From Metellina segmentata (taxonomy: Eukaryota; Arthropoda; Arachnida; Araneae; Tetragnathidae), in the NCBI GenBank assembly GCA_947359465.1, contig OX375877.1:50056744-50120743 (forward strand): a stretch of DNA of 64,000 nt. The letters are read 5' to 3'. This document shows positions 55,477 to 64,000 of the stretch, one piece after another. The notes under the pieces are model-generated. The model searched no databases. It was not told the DNA's origin and was given only the letters and a program-made list of their open reading frames with translations. Position numbers and translations under genes: made by a program. Each line of letters starts with the position of its first letter. The first letter of the stretch is position 1.

Positions 55477-58219
55477 TGTAACATTAGGGTGGTCACAAGG
55501 AATATGGGGAAAAAAATTTCCGCTCAATCTTCCATGGTACCCCCCTAAAATTTGCCAATAGACTAGAAACTGTGATTATCAAAGTTTCAGCTCAACCTGA
55601 AAGTATTAACCCGTGCCTCATTGTGGTTAAAGTTAAGAAAAACAGCGATTTTCAGCAAAAAAATCGTAGTTTTTACGCTTTAAAATCGAAACTATTCGTC
55701 CTTGAAACCTGGTTCTTGTCTAATTTCATAGGACATTTTACTGATTTGAAGTTTGATACCATCCACTTTTTTGCTAAAACGGATAGAATGGTATTTAGCA
55801 TTTTACAGGTAAGGTCGTAGTGGATATCCTCAAAATTGAATTTTTATGCCAAGCCCCTAAAAACATTACAATATTCAATTACATCTGCTTTCCAGATTTT
55901 GCTTTTGTATTTTTCATTTTATACATTAAAAAGGCTTTAGTTAGAGGTATTTTTAAAAATAAATCCAACAACATTCAAATTCAAAATGAAGGAATTAGGG
56001 GTAAAGAAGAGGAAGCAAGGAGTAAAAATGACAACAAATAGTGTTCAAATGTATTTTATTAATTATATAGTTGAATTATACATCATTATATTATTATTTT
56101 TTAAATATACAAATTAAGTGGTAATTACAAATTAAGGTGGTAATGTCTTAGATATTGTAGCTTTTGAAGAGTCCGGAAAAATTTGTCTACATTCAGATAC
56201 TACTTGTAAAAGGAGCTACCGTTGTTCTTCGTCTTTCGTCAAAGAGGAATTAAAGTCTTTAATTAATTTCACTTCTCTCTCAGCACTATCATTAACAACC
56301 CTTAAACCGTTTTTTTTTAGCTTTTAAATAATATTGATTTTTACACCATATATCGGGATCAGTATTTAAAAAATCTGTATCGATTTCAAATCGCTTAAAA
56401 AATTTAGAATTCAATCAGAAACTAAATAATTAACTTCTCTGTCCAATAATTGAACAACTTGTGGGAGATTGAGTTTTGGTTTTACATCCCTATCATCACA
56501 ATAATCTTCATCATTTTCAACTTCGGACCGTAATTTTTCAACCATGCTTGTTTTGGCATTTTTTCCCAAAGTATCATCGAAAAATGAAAATGCAACTTAC
56601 TCCCAGTTAAGATACCACAGAATGTTTATTATTTTAGACAGGGCCTTGTCTGCAACTTCTTTATCAATTTTCCTGTATCTAACTAAAGATTTTAATAATT
56701 GTATCCATCAGGCGTGATGAATAGCACCAGGTACTCTAAAAGTAATGTCTTTTTTGAGGAAGACGCCCTAAATGAATCAAGCAAAGTTGGATGAATTCTT
56801 TATAATCATCCCTGGGTTGTCGGTTTTTTATTTGTTCAAAAATAAAACTTGAAATTTGGTCTGGATAACTTATTATATTTCTAATATTTTCATCTTCTAT
56901 ACCAGTTTGTATTTCTTCTTGTCTAGCTTAGACCACAAAGTCTGGAATTTTCGAAAAATATCTAGCTGAGGACCAGTAGATGTGCCTATTTTGCAATTAA
57001 AAACTGCTTTGTAAGCAACTTCTAAAACATGGTGGCGACATGCTAAATTCAGAAAGTTTTTCTCTAATAACTGCTCTAGATAACGCAGGTTCCCCTAAGT
57101 CGACCAGTATTTACTGCCGTTGTATCAAAACACAATGCCTGAATTTTCCCAACTGCCCCCCCTCCCCAACCTACCAATGCTCAACTGCTGATAATACAGC
57201 TTTTGCCTGAATTATCCTCGTACTATTTTCAAGGATTGGAACACCTATCAACTATTCTTCATCGCCACATGTAATCAAAATCGCTATCCGCTCCACATTT
57301 TCTTCACTCAACAAATCTGGAAGCAATTTCCCATCCCAGTGCACAACAGCTCCCTGTAAATCGGAATTTCTAAATCTATTTTTGATGAAATCAGTTGCGG
57401 AGTCGTATGGCACTTCTACCTAGAATTAAATTCTGTGGGTCATGACCTAATGTCTGAAAAATGTTAAATACCACTCACAAGTTGTATCTGAAGTACTTTA
57501 ACAAGTTGTATCTGAATGTAGGCACATTTTTCAAGACTATCTAAAAGCTACAATATCGAAGACATTACCACCCTAATTTGTAATTACCACCTAATTTGTA
57601 TATTTAAATAATAATAATGTAAAGATGTGTAATTCAACAGTATAATTAGTAAATACATTTGAACACTATTTGTAGTCATTTTTACTCTATGCTTCCTCTT
57701 CTTTACCCCTAATTTCTTCATTTTGAATTTGAATGTTGTTGGATTTATTTTTGAAAATACCTCTAACAAAATCCTTTCTAATGTACAAAATGAAAAATAC
57801 AAAAGCAAAATGTGGAAAACAGATGTAATTTAATATTTAATGATTTTAGGGCTTTATAAACATTCACACTTTTGAGGATATCCACTACAATCTTACCTGA
57901 AAAATGCTAAATACCATTCTATCAGTTTTAGCAAAAAAAGTGGATGAGATCAAACTTCAAGTCAATAAAATTTCCTATGAAATAAGACAAGAACCAGGTT
58001 TTTAGGACGAATAGTTTCAATTTTAAAGTGTAAAAAACTACGATTTTCTGCTAAAAATCACTGTTTTTCTTAACTTTAACCTCAATGAGGCATAGGTTAA
58101 TATTATCAGAAAGATCTAAAACTTTGCCAATCATATTTTCTAGCCCATTGACAACTTTTAGGGGGGTGCCCTAGTAGAAATTCGAAAATTGATATGTTGT
58201 GACTACCCTATTGTAACAT
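55477..58219. mobile_element. 2.7-kb DNA transposon with ~670-bp terminal inverted repeats
   Basis: The left arm (55485-about 56165) and right arm (about 57543-58211) are inverted copies, diverged by small indels. The termini are TAGGGTGGTCACAA and, on the minus strand, TAGGGTAGTCACAA. TGTAACAT flanks both ends (55477-55484 and 58212-58219), an 8-bp duplication with one base of ambiguity at the right end. A decayed transposase lies between the arms on the minus strand. Arm divergence indicates an old copy. Confidence 0.85.
56166..57480 (-). pseudogene. decayed transposase of the inverted-repeat element
   Basis: Minus-strand fragments in order are: TLGHDPQNLIL; VEVPYDSATDFIKNRFRNSD; VVHWDGKLLPDLLSEENVER; after a frameshift, ALCFDTTAVNTGR; LNLACRHHVLEVAYKAVFNC; STGPQLDIFRKFQTLWSK; RDDYKEFIQLCLIHLGRLP; PGAIHHA-stop-W; VVNDSAEREVKLIKDFNSSL; TKDEEQR. 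I recognise this set as an ORF that recurs in arthropod DNA transposons (FDTTAxNTG is presumably part of a DDE core), but I cannot name its superfamily. At least four stops or frameshifts make it a pseudogene. Its C-terminus abuts the left inverted repeat. Confidence 0.7.
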
Positions 58220-58789
58220 GCATACTCTTTCAATTTGTACCACATAATTTGTACCACATAGTTCTGAATCTTTGCTTTGAAACTGAAGTTGAAATCGACA
58301 GTCGATTCGCAGAAATATATTCTATACGAAAACACGTCTGTGGTGGAACATCCCCATACAAACCAAACCAACTTCCCTCCTTCCTTCGCAAATGATAACA
58401 AATATAGCTGGTCTATCAAAAGTCTTCTTTCAGAGTGTAAATGAGTCTAATAGAAAGACGTATTGTGCCCTTTTAGTTCCTAATATCCCAGTATTTGGAA
58501 GCCTCTTCCCTCAGCTACCCCAAGAAAGAGTAAGATTAATAGCGTAATATGACCTTAACATCATATCAAGGAAATTCCTTGTGTATTCCCATTAGTCTGA
58601 GAAATGGGTGGCATTTCCAGATGTTTTACTACGCGCATTGATCAATGAGAACTCTTAGAGTTAACGAACATTTAATTGTGGTTTACTATTTTTGTTTTGT
58701 TTACCAAATGTATCGACAAGAGATAAGAGAAGATTGGATATTTTCAATAAAAAATCTTGGAGCCCGGTAGATTGAAATTCCTTTGGATA
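58220..58789. other. no recognised gene
   Basis: Short AT-rich ORFs only. A SINE tail begins at about 58793. Confidence 0.35.
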
Positions 58790-58792
58790 ATG

Positions 58793-59215
58793 GGTTGTGT
58801 TGCTCTAGTACGACGTTGATCAAAAATTACCAATTACCTTTGGATAATAGACGACTCAATGACTTTGGATAATAAACGACTCAAGTTAAGACTAGTTTAT
58901 TAAAATATCCTAGTTTCATTTTTTGGTGACACGTGGAAGTTTGGAGAGTGGGGTGCAAACTCAAGTATTGCCTTGTCATCTAACCGTGGTTCAAAGTTAC
59001 GTGATCTGTACTCGGATCTTTCCCGTTGGGATGAATCCCGGACTGTCGACAATATCCCTTTGTGTTGCTCATGTACGACGTTAATTAAAATACTGCCTAC
59101 TAACATAATTACCTAGTCATAATTCACAATGAATCTATCTGGTTGGTATTTTAATTAACGTCACATTGGAGCAACACAACTATGGGCGACGTTCCGGTAC
59201 CAAACCCGAAAGAAT
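58793..59215. repeat. cluster of SINE tails and bodies, both orientations
   Basis: It contains a sense tail (58793-58840, TTGCTCTAGTACGACGTTGATC), a sense body plus tail (58930-59095) and an antisense tail (59150-59205, TTAATTAACGTCACATTGGAGCAACACAA). Heads are missing. Confidence 0.6.
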
Positions 59216-59369
59216 ATTTCTTTGTGGATCTTGGACTTTATCAAGTCTGTGGATGTTCAAAGGGGAGACTGAAAATGTGCCTTGCTAAACCAAGACACGT
59301 TTTCAGTCGTTACTTTTACAGCTGATCGATATTATTTCATGTTTTACTGCTGATAATAATTTTCTGCTG

Positions 59370-59790
59370 TTGATGAACCCCTGGGCATTATACATGACAC
59401 TGGAGTCCAAATCTGGGAGGATTTTGTGGAAACATCCATCTGGATATGGTTGGGAAGTTTTGGAGCACCCTCTATACAGCCCCGACCTAGCACGCTCCGA
59501 TTTTCATCTGTTTGGACCCATGAAGAAGTTCCTGGCCGGTAAGAAGTTTGACTCTGACGACGCACTCAAATGAACCGTGCGAAGGCGGTTCTTCTCGCAG
59601 CAGACGGAGTTCTATGAGACCGGGATTATCAAATTGATGTAACGTTGGGACAAATGCCTCAACACGCATGGAAATTGTGTGGAAAATTAATAAGTATGCA
59701 ATACTTTCATTTCTGTTTCATATTGTCATTAATTGCTTTTTTTTTTATTATTTTTTTACATTATGTGCGTTACTTATTGATACACCCTCG
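59370..59790 (+). pseudogene. mariner transposase, C-terminal remnant
   Basis: It reads GWEVLEHPLYSPDLARSDFHL, FGPMKKFLAGKKFDSDDALK, a stop, then TVRRRFFSQQTEFYETGIIKLM, a stop, and RWDKCLNTHGNCVEN. This is the C-terminal part of a mariner (DD34D) transposase, including the third catalytic Asp (SDFHLF). The end TTACTTATTGATACACCCTCG followed by TA (59769-59791) fits a mariner terminal repeat and TA target. The N-terminal half is not recognisable upstream. Confidence 0.85.
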
Positions 59791-59791
59791 T

Positions 59792-60084
59792 AAGTTTAAT
59801 GTTTTTTTTTTTAATTTTAAAAAAGGTTTTTTTATTTTCTAGTTTTTATATAGAATTTAGTACAATTTAAACAGAGAGTCATATACTATCTTCACAATCC
59901 ACATTCAAGATATATTTGTACCTAAAAAATTTAAATGAAGAGTGTATAGTCGCAAAAAGTTTTACAATTTGTGAATGGGCCTGCCTAACAACTCATTAAG
60001 AAGTTAGGCTGTAGATCGTAAGATTTTTTTTTATTTCCAATGGCAGGTAATAAGACAGACGTTAGTACACAAACAAAGAAGTCA
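59792..60084. other. T-rich, nothing recognised
   Basis: Homopolymer T runs follow the mariner end; no gene is visible. Confidence 0.35.
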
Positions 60085-60440
60085 ATATCCCATCATTTGG
60101 CCTCTAGCGTTTCAATTGATCGGAAGGTTCCTGATTAGAATCCGGGTCATTGCATGGCTGTTGGTAATCGTATGGTGTAGAGGCAGCTGATGTACCATAA
60201 ATCTGTCGTCGCTGAAAGTCCTCACGATGGCCTTGTGTGGGTAAAAGAATATCTCCTTTCGAGTTCGATCCCTGACCGGCACCTGTGGTATGAAATTAAG
60301 TGGTGTTGTCCTGGGATCTTTCCCTGAGCGGTTAATCCCGGACCTCAATCTAGGATCTTTCCTTTGGGGAATTTATCCGTGACACTCGTCAATAGCCCGG
60401 TGTGTTTTCCCAGTGTGACGTTAATTAAAGTACCTACCTG
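60085..60440 (+). repeat. diverged SINE copy
   Basis: The head (GATCGGAAGGTTCCTGATTAGAATCCGGGTCATTGCATGG) and body (GTATGGTGTAGAGGCAGCTG, GAAAGTCCTCACGATGG) belong to the main family. The body is partly replaced by GGTAAAAGAATATCTCC sequence. It ends with a CCAGTGTGACGTTAATTAAAG tail, from which the following tandem repeat seems to have grown. Confidence 0.65.
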
Positions 60441-60456
60441 CTTACTGGACCGACAT

Positions 60457-61075
60457 CAATAGCCCGTTCTGTAGCTCCAATTTTTATGTTATTTAAAAAT
60501 TACCAACTGACCCCAATAGCCCGTTGAGTTGCTCCAGTGTGACGTTATTTAAAAATTAGCAATTGCCCCCAATAGCCCGTTGAGTTGCTCCAGCGTGACG
60601 TTATTTAAAAATTAGCAATTGCCCCCAATAGCCCGTTGAGTTGCTCCAGTGTGACGTTATTTAAAAATTAGCAATTGCCCCCAATAGCCCGTTGAGTTGC
60701 TCCAGCGTGACGTTATTTAAAAATTAGCAATTGCCCCCAATAGCCCGTTGAGTTGCTCCAGTGTGACGTTATTTAAAAATTAGCAATTGCCCCCAATAGT
60801 CCGTTGAGTTGCTCCAGTGTGACGTTATTTAAAAATTAGCAATTGCCCCCAATAGCCCGTTGAGTTGCTCCAGCGTGACGTTAATTAAAAATTACCAACT
60901 GCCTTCAATAGCCCGTTGAGTTACTCCAGTGTGACGTTAATTAAAAATTAGCAATTGCCCCCAATAGCCCGTTTTGTTGCTCCAGTGTGACGTTAATTAA
61001 AAATATCAAATACCCTGACCCTCACCAATAGTCCGTTGTGTTGCACCACCACGATGTTAATTAAAATACATCTAA
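60457..61075 (+). repeat. 56-bp minisatellite derived from a SINE tail
   Basis: The CAATAGCCCGTTGAGTTGCT unit, with CCAGYGTGACGTTATTTAAA and TTAGCAATTGCCCC, starts at 60457, 60514, 60570, 60626, 60682, 60738, 60794, 60850, 60906 and 60962. That is 56 bp almost exactly, about 10 units, the last degenerate. The unit is the SINE 3' tail plus its A/T-rich end. Outer units keep GTTAATTAAAA; inner ones share GTTATTTAAAA, so the inner block amplified after the variant arose. Confidence 0.93.
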
Positions 61076-61082
61076 CCTTATC

Positions 61083-61615
61083 CCGACCAACGGGTATGCC
61101 GGTTAAGGTGTTCGCCTAAAGATTGGAAGGTTTCTGGTTCGAATCCGTGCCGAGCATGGATGTTTGTAAGCTTATGGTGTAGAGGCGTCTGGTGCATCTT
61201 AAATCTGTCGTGGTCGAACGTCCTCACGTTGGGTTGGAGTCGAAGATTGGAGAGTGGCGTGCCAGCTCAGGTGTTGCTTCGTCATGTGACCGTGATTCAA
61301 AATTACGAGGTGGATTCCTAGAATCTTTCCATTAAGGGATTGATCCCGGACCGTCGTCAATAGCTCGTTGTGTTGCTCAAGTACGACGTTAATTACAAAT
61401 TATATTAGAGAGTGGGGTGTCAACGCAGGTGCCTCGTCATCTCATCGTGGTTCAAAATTACGAATCGTTTTCCTCGGTAATTTGTAATTAACATATACAT
61501 ATATCGTACTAGAGCAACACAACGTGCTATTTTTTTCTTAAGGCCTTGATCCCGGACCGTCGTTGATAGCCCGTTGTGTTGTTCGAGTACGACGTTAATT
61601 ACAAATTACCAATTA
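61083..61615. repeat. full-length SINE followed by SINE pieces
   Basis: A sense copy (61083-61402) has box B GGTTCGAATCC and the complete body. After it come a partial body (61408-61470), an antisense tail (61480-61530) and a sense tail (61550-61612), probably nested insertions. Confidence 0.75.
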
Positions 61616-61711
61616 GGACAATAGCAAAATGCTACATTACTCCCTTTAAATATGTTACAGAAACAAAACTTATAAGATTGCTGGCATTTACTCTACTGGC
61701 TCGTCAGCGGT

Positions 61712-62161
61712 ATGTTGACATTCGAACAGAATTATGCGTTTGCCAGAGATCTCGTGCAATTCGTTTTGCTGGAAAATTTTGTTGTTTGGCAGGACACAGT
61801 TGTGATAGATATGAGACGTGAACCGTCCCCTTTCACCCAAGCTATGAGGCGGAAGGTGGACTTTATTAATATAGCTCTAGAAAACCATTGGCACATGACA
61901 TGTCACGAGATCTTGTTTGGAAAAGTTATAAACGACTACAGCGACTTCATTCCTTGTGCAAGAAAAATAGTCGACAGCTTTCCGGATATGCCATATCAAC
62001 CATTTCGCTTCTTAAACCTTTGTACTGGATTATCAATTCTGGGCCTTCACTTATGGTATCGAGAGGACCGAAATGGTCCATACTATGCAGTACTGGCTAT
62101 ACTTGATGCTACTTTAGAACTGATGGAGCTGGATTTTTATCCACATTTCATGTTTTTTTAA
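61712..62161 (+). CDS. hypothetical 149-residue protein, Bcl-2-like helix pattern
   Basis: A plus-strand ORF from MLTFEQNYAFARDLVQF to FYPHFMFF. It reads as an all-helical protein. An N-terminal helix, ARDLVQFVLLENFVVW (about 11-26), resembles a BH4 helix. FTQAMRRKVDFINIAL (about 41-56) resembles a BH3 region, with the conserved Asp but not the usual Gly. A hydrophobic helix, FLNLCTGLSILGLHLWY, sits where the BH1 helix would lie, and AVLAILDATLELMEL follows. The NWGR and BH2 tryptophan signatures are not present, so this is a hypothesis only. Upstream, an in-frame stop lies 13 codons before the ATG, and TCTACTGGCTCGTCAG could be a splice acceptor, so more exons are possible. A polyadenylation signal AATAAA near 62635 would fit its 3' end. 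Confidence 0.45.
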   Translation: MLTFEQNYAFARDLVQFVLLENFVVWQDTVVIDMRREPSPFTQAMRRKVDFINIALENHWHMTCHEILFGKVINDYSDFIPCARKIVDSFPDMPYQPFRFLNLCTGLSILGLHLWYREDRNGPYYAVLAILDATLELMELDFYPHFMFF

Positions 62162-63176
62162 AAATGTGGAAAGGAATGACCTTTTATGAACGAAAGCGTA
62201 TTTGAATCGTTCTTTGCATGATATGGAAGGTGATCCGTATTTTATTTCTTTAAGGTTTTGGGAATCCCTTTTATTTGTGTGACTACCTTTTAACATTCAT
62301 TTTATTACGTACCAAATTAGAGTCTTACAAATTCATAATATTAAAAATATACCTTTTTTTTTTTAAATTTGATGCTTGTTAAGAATTATATTTAGTTAAA
62401 ACTGTTCTAAAAAGAAGTAAATGGATGTTTCAGAAATATTTCTTCAGGAGAAAATGTTAATATTCAACATGTATATACTGTATAACCACGTTTTTAAGGT
62501 CACTAAAATAACACTGGAAGAATAGTTGTGTGTATGTTATACATTGATGTCTGTTCACTGTAGTGTAGAATATTTGTAATGTTTTAGATATTTCACTGTT
62601 TAACCATAAACTTTTATGTATTTTGAATTGTAAAATAAATAAGAATTACATCAATCTAACTACATATTAGACGTAAGAATAACAAACATTTACTACCTTT
62701 AGCGATTGCTTGCTCTTTGTTTACTTTTAAGTGATCAAAATGATTAATGTGTTTATGTACAAACAAGGATCAAGTTTAGCGATTTTTCTGCCTTTTGTGC
62801 TATGATTCCTTGGACAACTCCAACTAGTAATTCCTTAGGTCTTTGCACTTGAAGTTTTACGTTATCTAAATAACTTTAATTTTCAAGTTGTTGTTGTCGT
62901 GTGACCAGTGCAATAATTGAAAAAGGATGGGAGAGAGGCAGGGAGAACATAGTTAAATGGGTCCAAAAGCGTGGAGCTGTTTTCAAGTTTCAAACAATTA
63001 TCAAACTGAAAAAAATTCTTAAATTGTTCTTTATTCGAGGTGCCTGGTTCTTTCAATATTTCAAGGATTCAAAAATTAAATTATTTGATCCTCTTGAATT
63101 TTAATCTTTTTCATTACAGAACAGTATTTATGTGACTTGTTTCCCAAGGCACTTCAATTTCTTAAGCATGGGCTCA
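62162..63176. other. probable 3' UTR then intergenic DNA
   Basis: AT-rich DNA with AATAAA at about 62635. The 67-codon ORF at 62901-63104 has no recognisable feature. Confidence 0.35.
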
Positions 63177-63177
63177 G

Positions 63178-63416
63178 TACAGCCGGGGTTGGTGCACGTT
63201 AAATCTGACCGGGGTTTAAAATTACGTGATGTTGTCCTCGGACGTTAACTTGGAGAGTGCTGTGCCAGCTCAGGTGTTGCTTCGTCATCTGACCGTGGTT
63301 AGAAATTACGAGGTGTTGTCCAATGATCTTTCCCTTAAGGTATTGATTACGGACCGTCGTCAATAGTCCATTGTGTTGCTCCAGTAGGACATTAACTAAT
63401 AATTACCAATTACCAC
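63178..63416 (+). repeat. SINE body copy, rearranged head
   Basis: TTGGTGCACGTTAAATCTG and a first partial body (ACGTGATGTTGTCCTCGG) precede a second body (CTTGGAGAGTGCTGTGCCAGC) and a complete tail. Confidence 0.6.
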
Positions 63417-63420
63417 GGAC

Positions 63421-64000
63421 ATTAACCTTGGGGGATTATTCCCGGACTGTCTTCAATAGCCCTTTATGTTGCTCCAGTATAATAGTTAAAAATACCTATA
63501 TACCAACACCTTTAGGTATTTTATTAACGTCCCACTAGAGCAACACAAAAAAAATTATCTTAAAGAGGAAAGTAATGGTAATGGTAATTTTAGTTAACGT
63601 CGTACTAGAGCAACACAACGGGCTATTGACGACGGTCCGGGATCAGTCCCTTAAGGAAAGATCCGAGGACAACACCTCGTAATTTTGAACCACGGTCAGA
63701 TGACGAAGCAACACCTGAACTGGCACCCCACTCTCCAAACTTCCACGCCAACCCAACGTGAGGACTTTCGCCACGACAGATTTAAGGTGCACCAGCCGCC
63801 TCTACACCATACGCTTACAAACATCCATGCCCGAACCAGGAACCTTCCGATCTAGAGGCTAACACCTTAACCACTATACCGGTTGGTCGGCTTAACCTTG
63901 GGGGATTAATCCCTGAATGTCGTCAATAGCCTTTTATGTTGCTCCAGTATGATAATTAAAAAATACATATATATACCAACACCTTTAGTTATTTTATTAA
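63421..64000. repeat. ~105-bp direct repeat flanking an antisense SINE
   Basis: A block beginning TTAACCTTGGGGGATTA and ending CCAACACCTTTAG...TATTTTATTAA occurs at about 63422-63527 and 63892-64000. Between them lie an antisense tail (63515-63548) and an antisense SINE (about 63573-63892). That SINE has lost 9-10 bp across box B, leaving GGTTCGGGCATGG on the minus strand, so its internal promoter is probably broken. Confidence 0.7.

Overview
The window is eukaryotic, AT-rich, repeat-dense and nearly free of host genes. Polymerase III-type SINEs, Tc1/mariner, mariner, piggyBac, hAT and Ty3/gypsy-like elements suggest an arthropod genome. The repertoire resembles arachnids to me, but that is inference; the sequence contains no host marker gene that settles it.

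Layout. 1-1158 holds a decayed piggyBac-type element, followed by pieces of a ~400-bp unclassified dispersed repeat and SINE tails. A 159-codon minus-strand ORF at 3416-3895 is a possible small host gene. 4250-15900 is a graveyard of SINEs (several with clean target-site duplications), a Tc1-like transposase remnant, a 155-bp hAT MITE with an 8-bp TSD, and a decayed transposon-type ORF split by an 836-bp inverted-repeat element.

The centre (15918-49105) is one 33.2-kb head-to-tail array of a single LTR retrotransposon. It has eight internal units, five full-length LTRs (409-410 bp, TGTAACGT...ACGTTACA) and four identical 88-bp partial LTRs. The whole array is bracketed by one 4-bp target duplication (GGGC). 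The pol order is gag(SCAN-like capsid)-zinc knuckle-protease-integrase-RNase H. Integrase lies upstream of RNase H, as in Gmr1-like Ty3/gypsy elements, and the reverse transcriptase domain is missing in frame from every 3'-complete copy. One unit (34191-37763, 1190 codons) is an uninterrupted ORF. Three others carry 2- or 4-bp CA insertions beside the second integrase aspartate. Four units are truncated gag-protease copies fused to the partial LTR.

Right of the array (49106-64000) are a second tRNA-like SINE, a hAT element with its 8-bp TSD, ATCGATGT-type palindromic repeats, a second Tc1-like remnant, a ~140-bp degenerate tandem repeat, a 2.7-kb transposon with ~670-bp terminal inverted repeats and a decayed transposase, a mariner remnant, a 56-bp minisatellite grown from a SINE tail, and a 149-codon ORF (61712-62161) whose helix pattern is reminiscent of Bcl-2-like proteins.

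The main biological story is the array: an RT-less element that kept gag, protease and integrase and expanded in place by LTR-LTR exchange, with mosaic variants showing repeated exchange between units.
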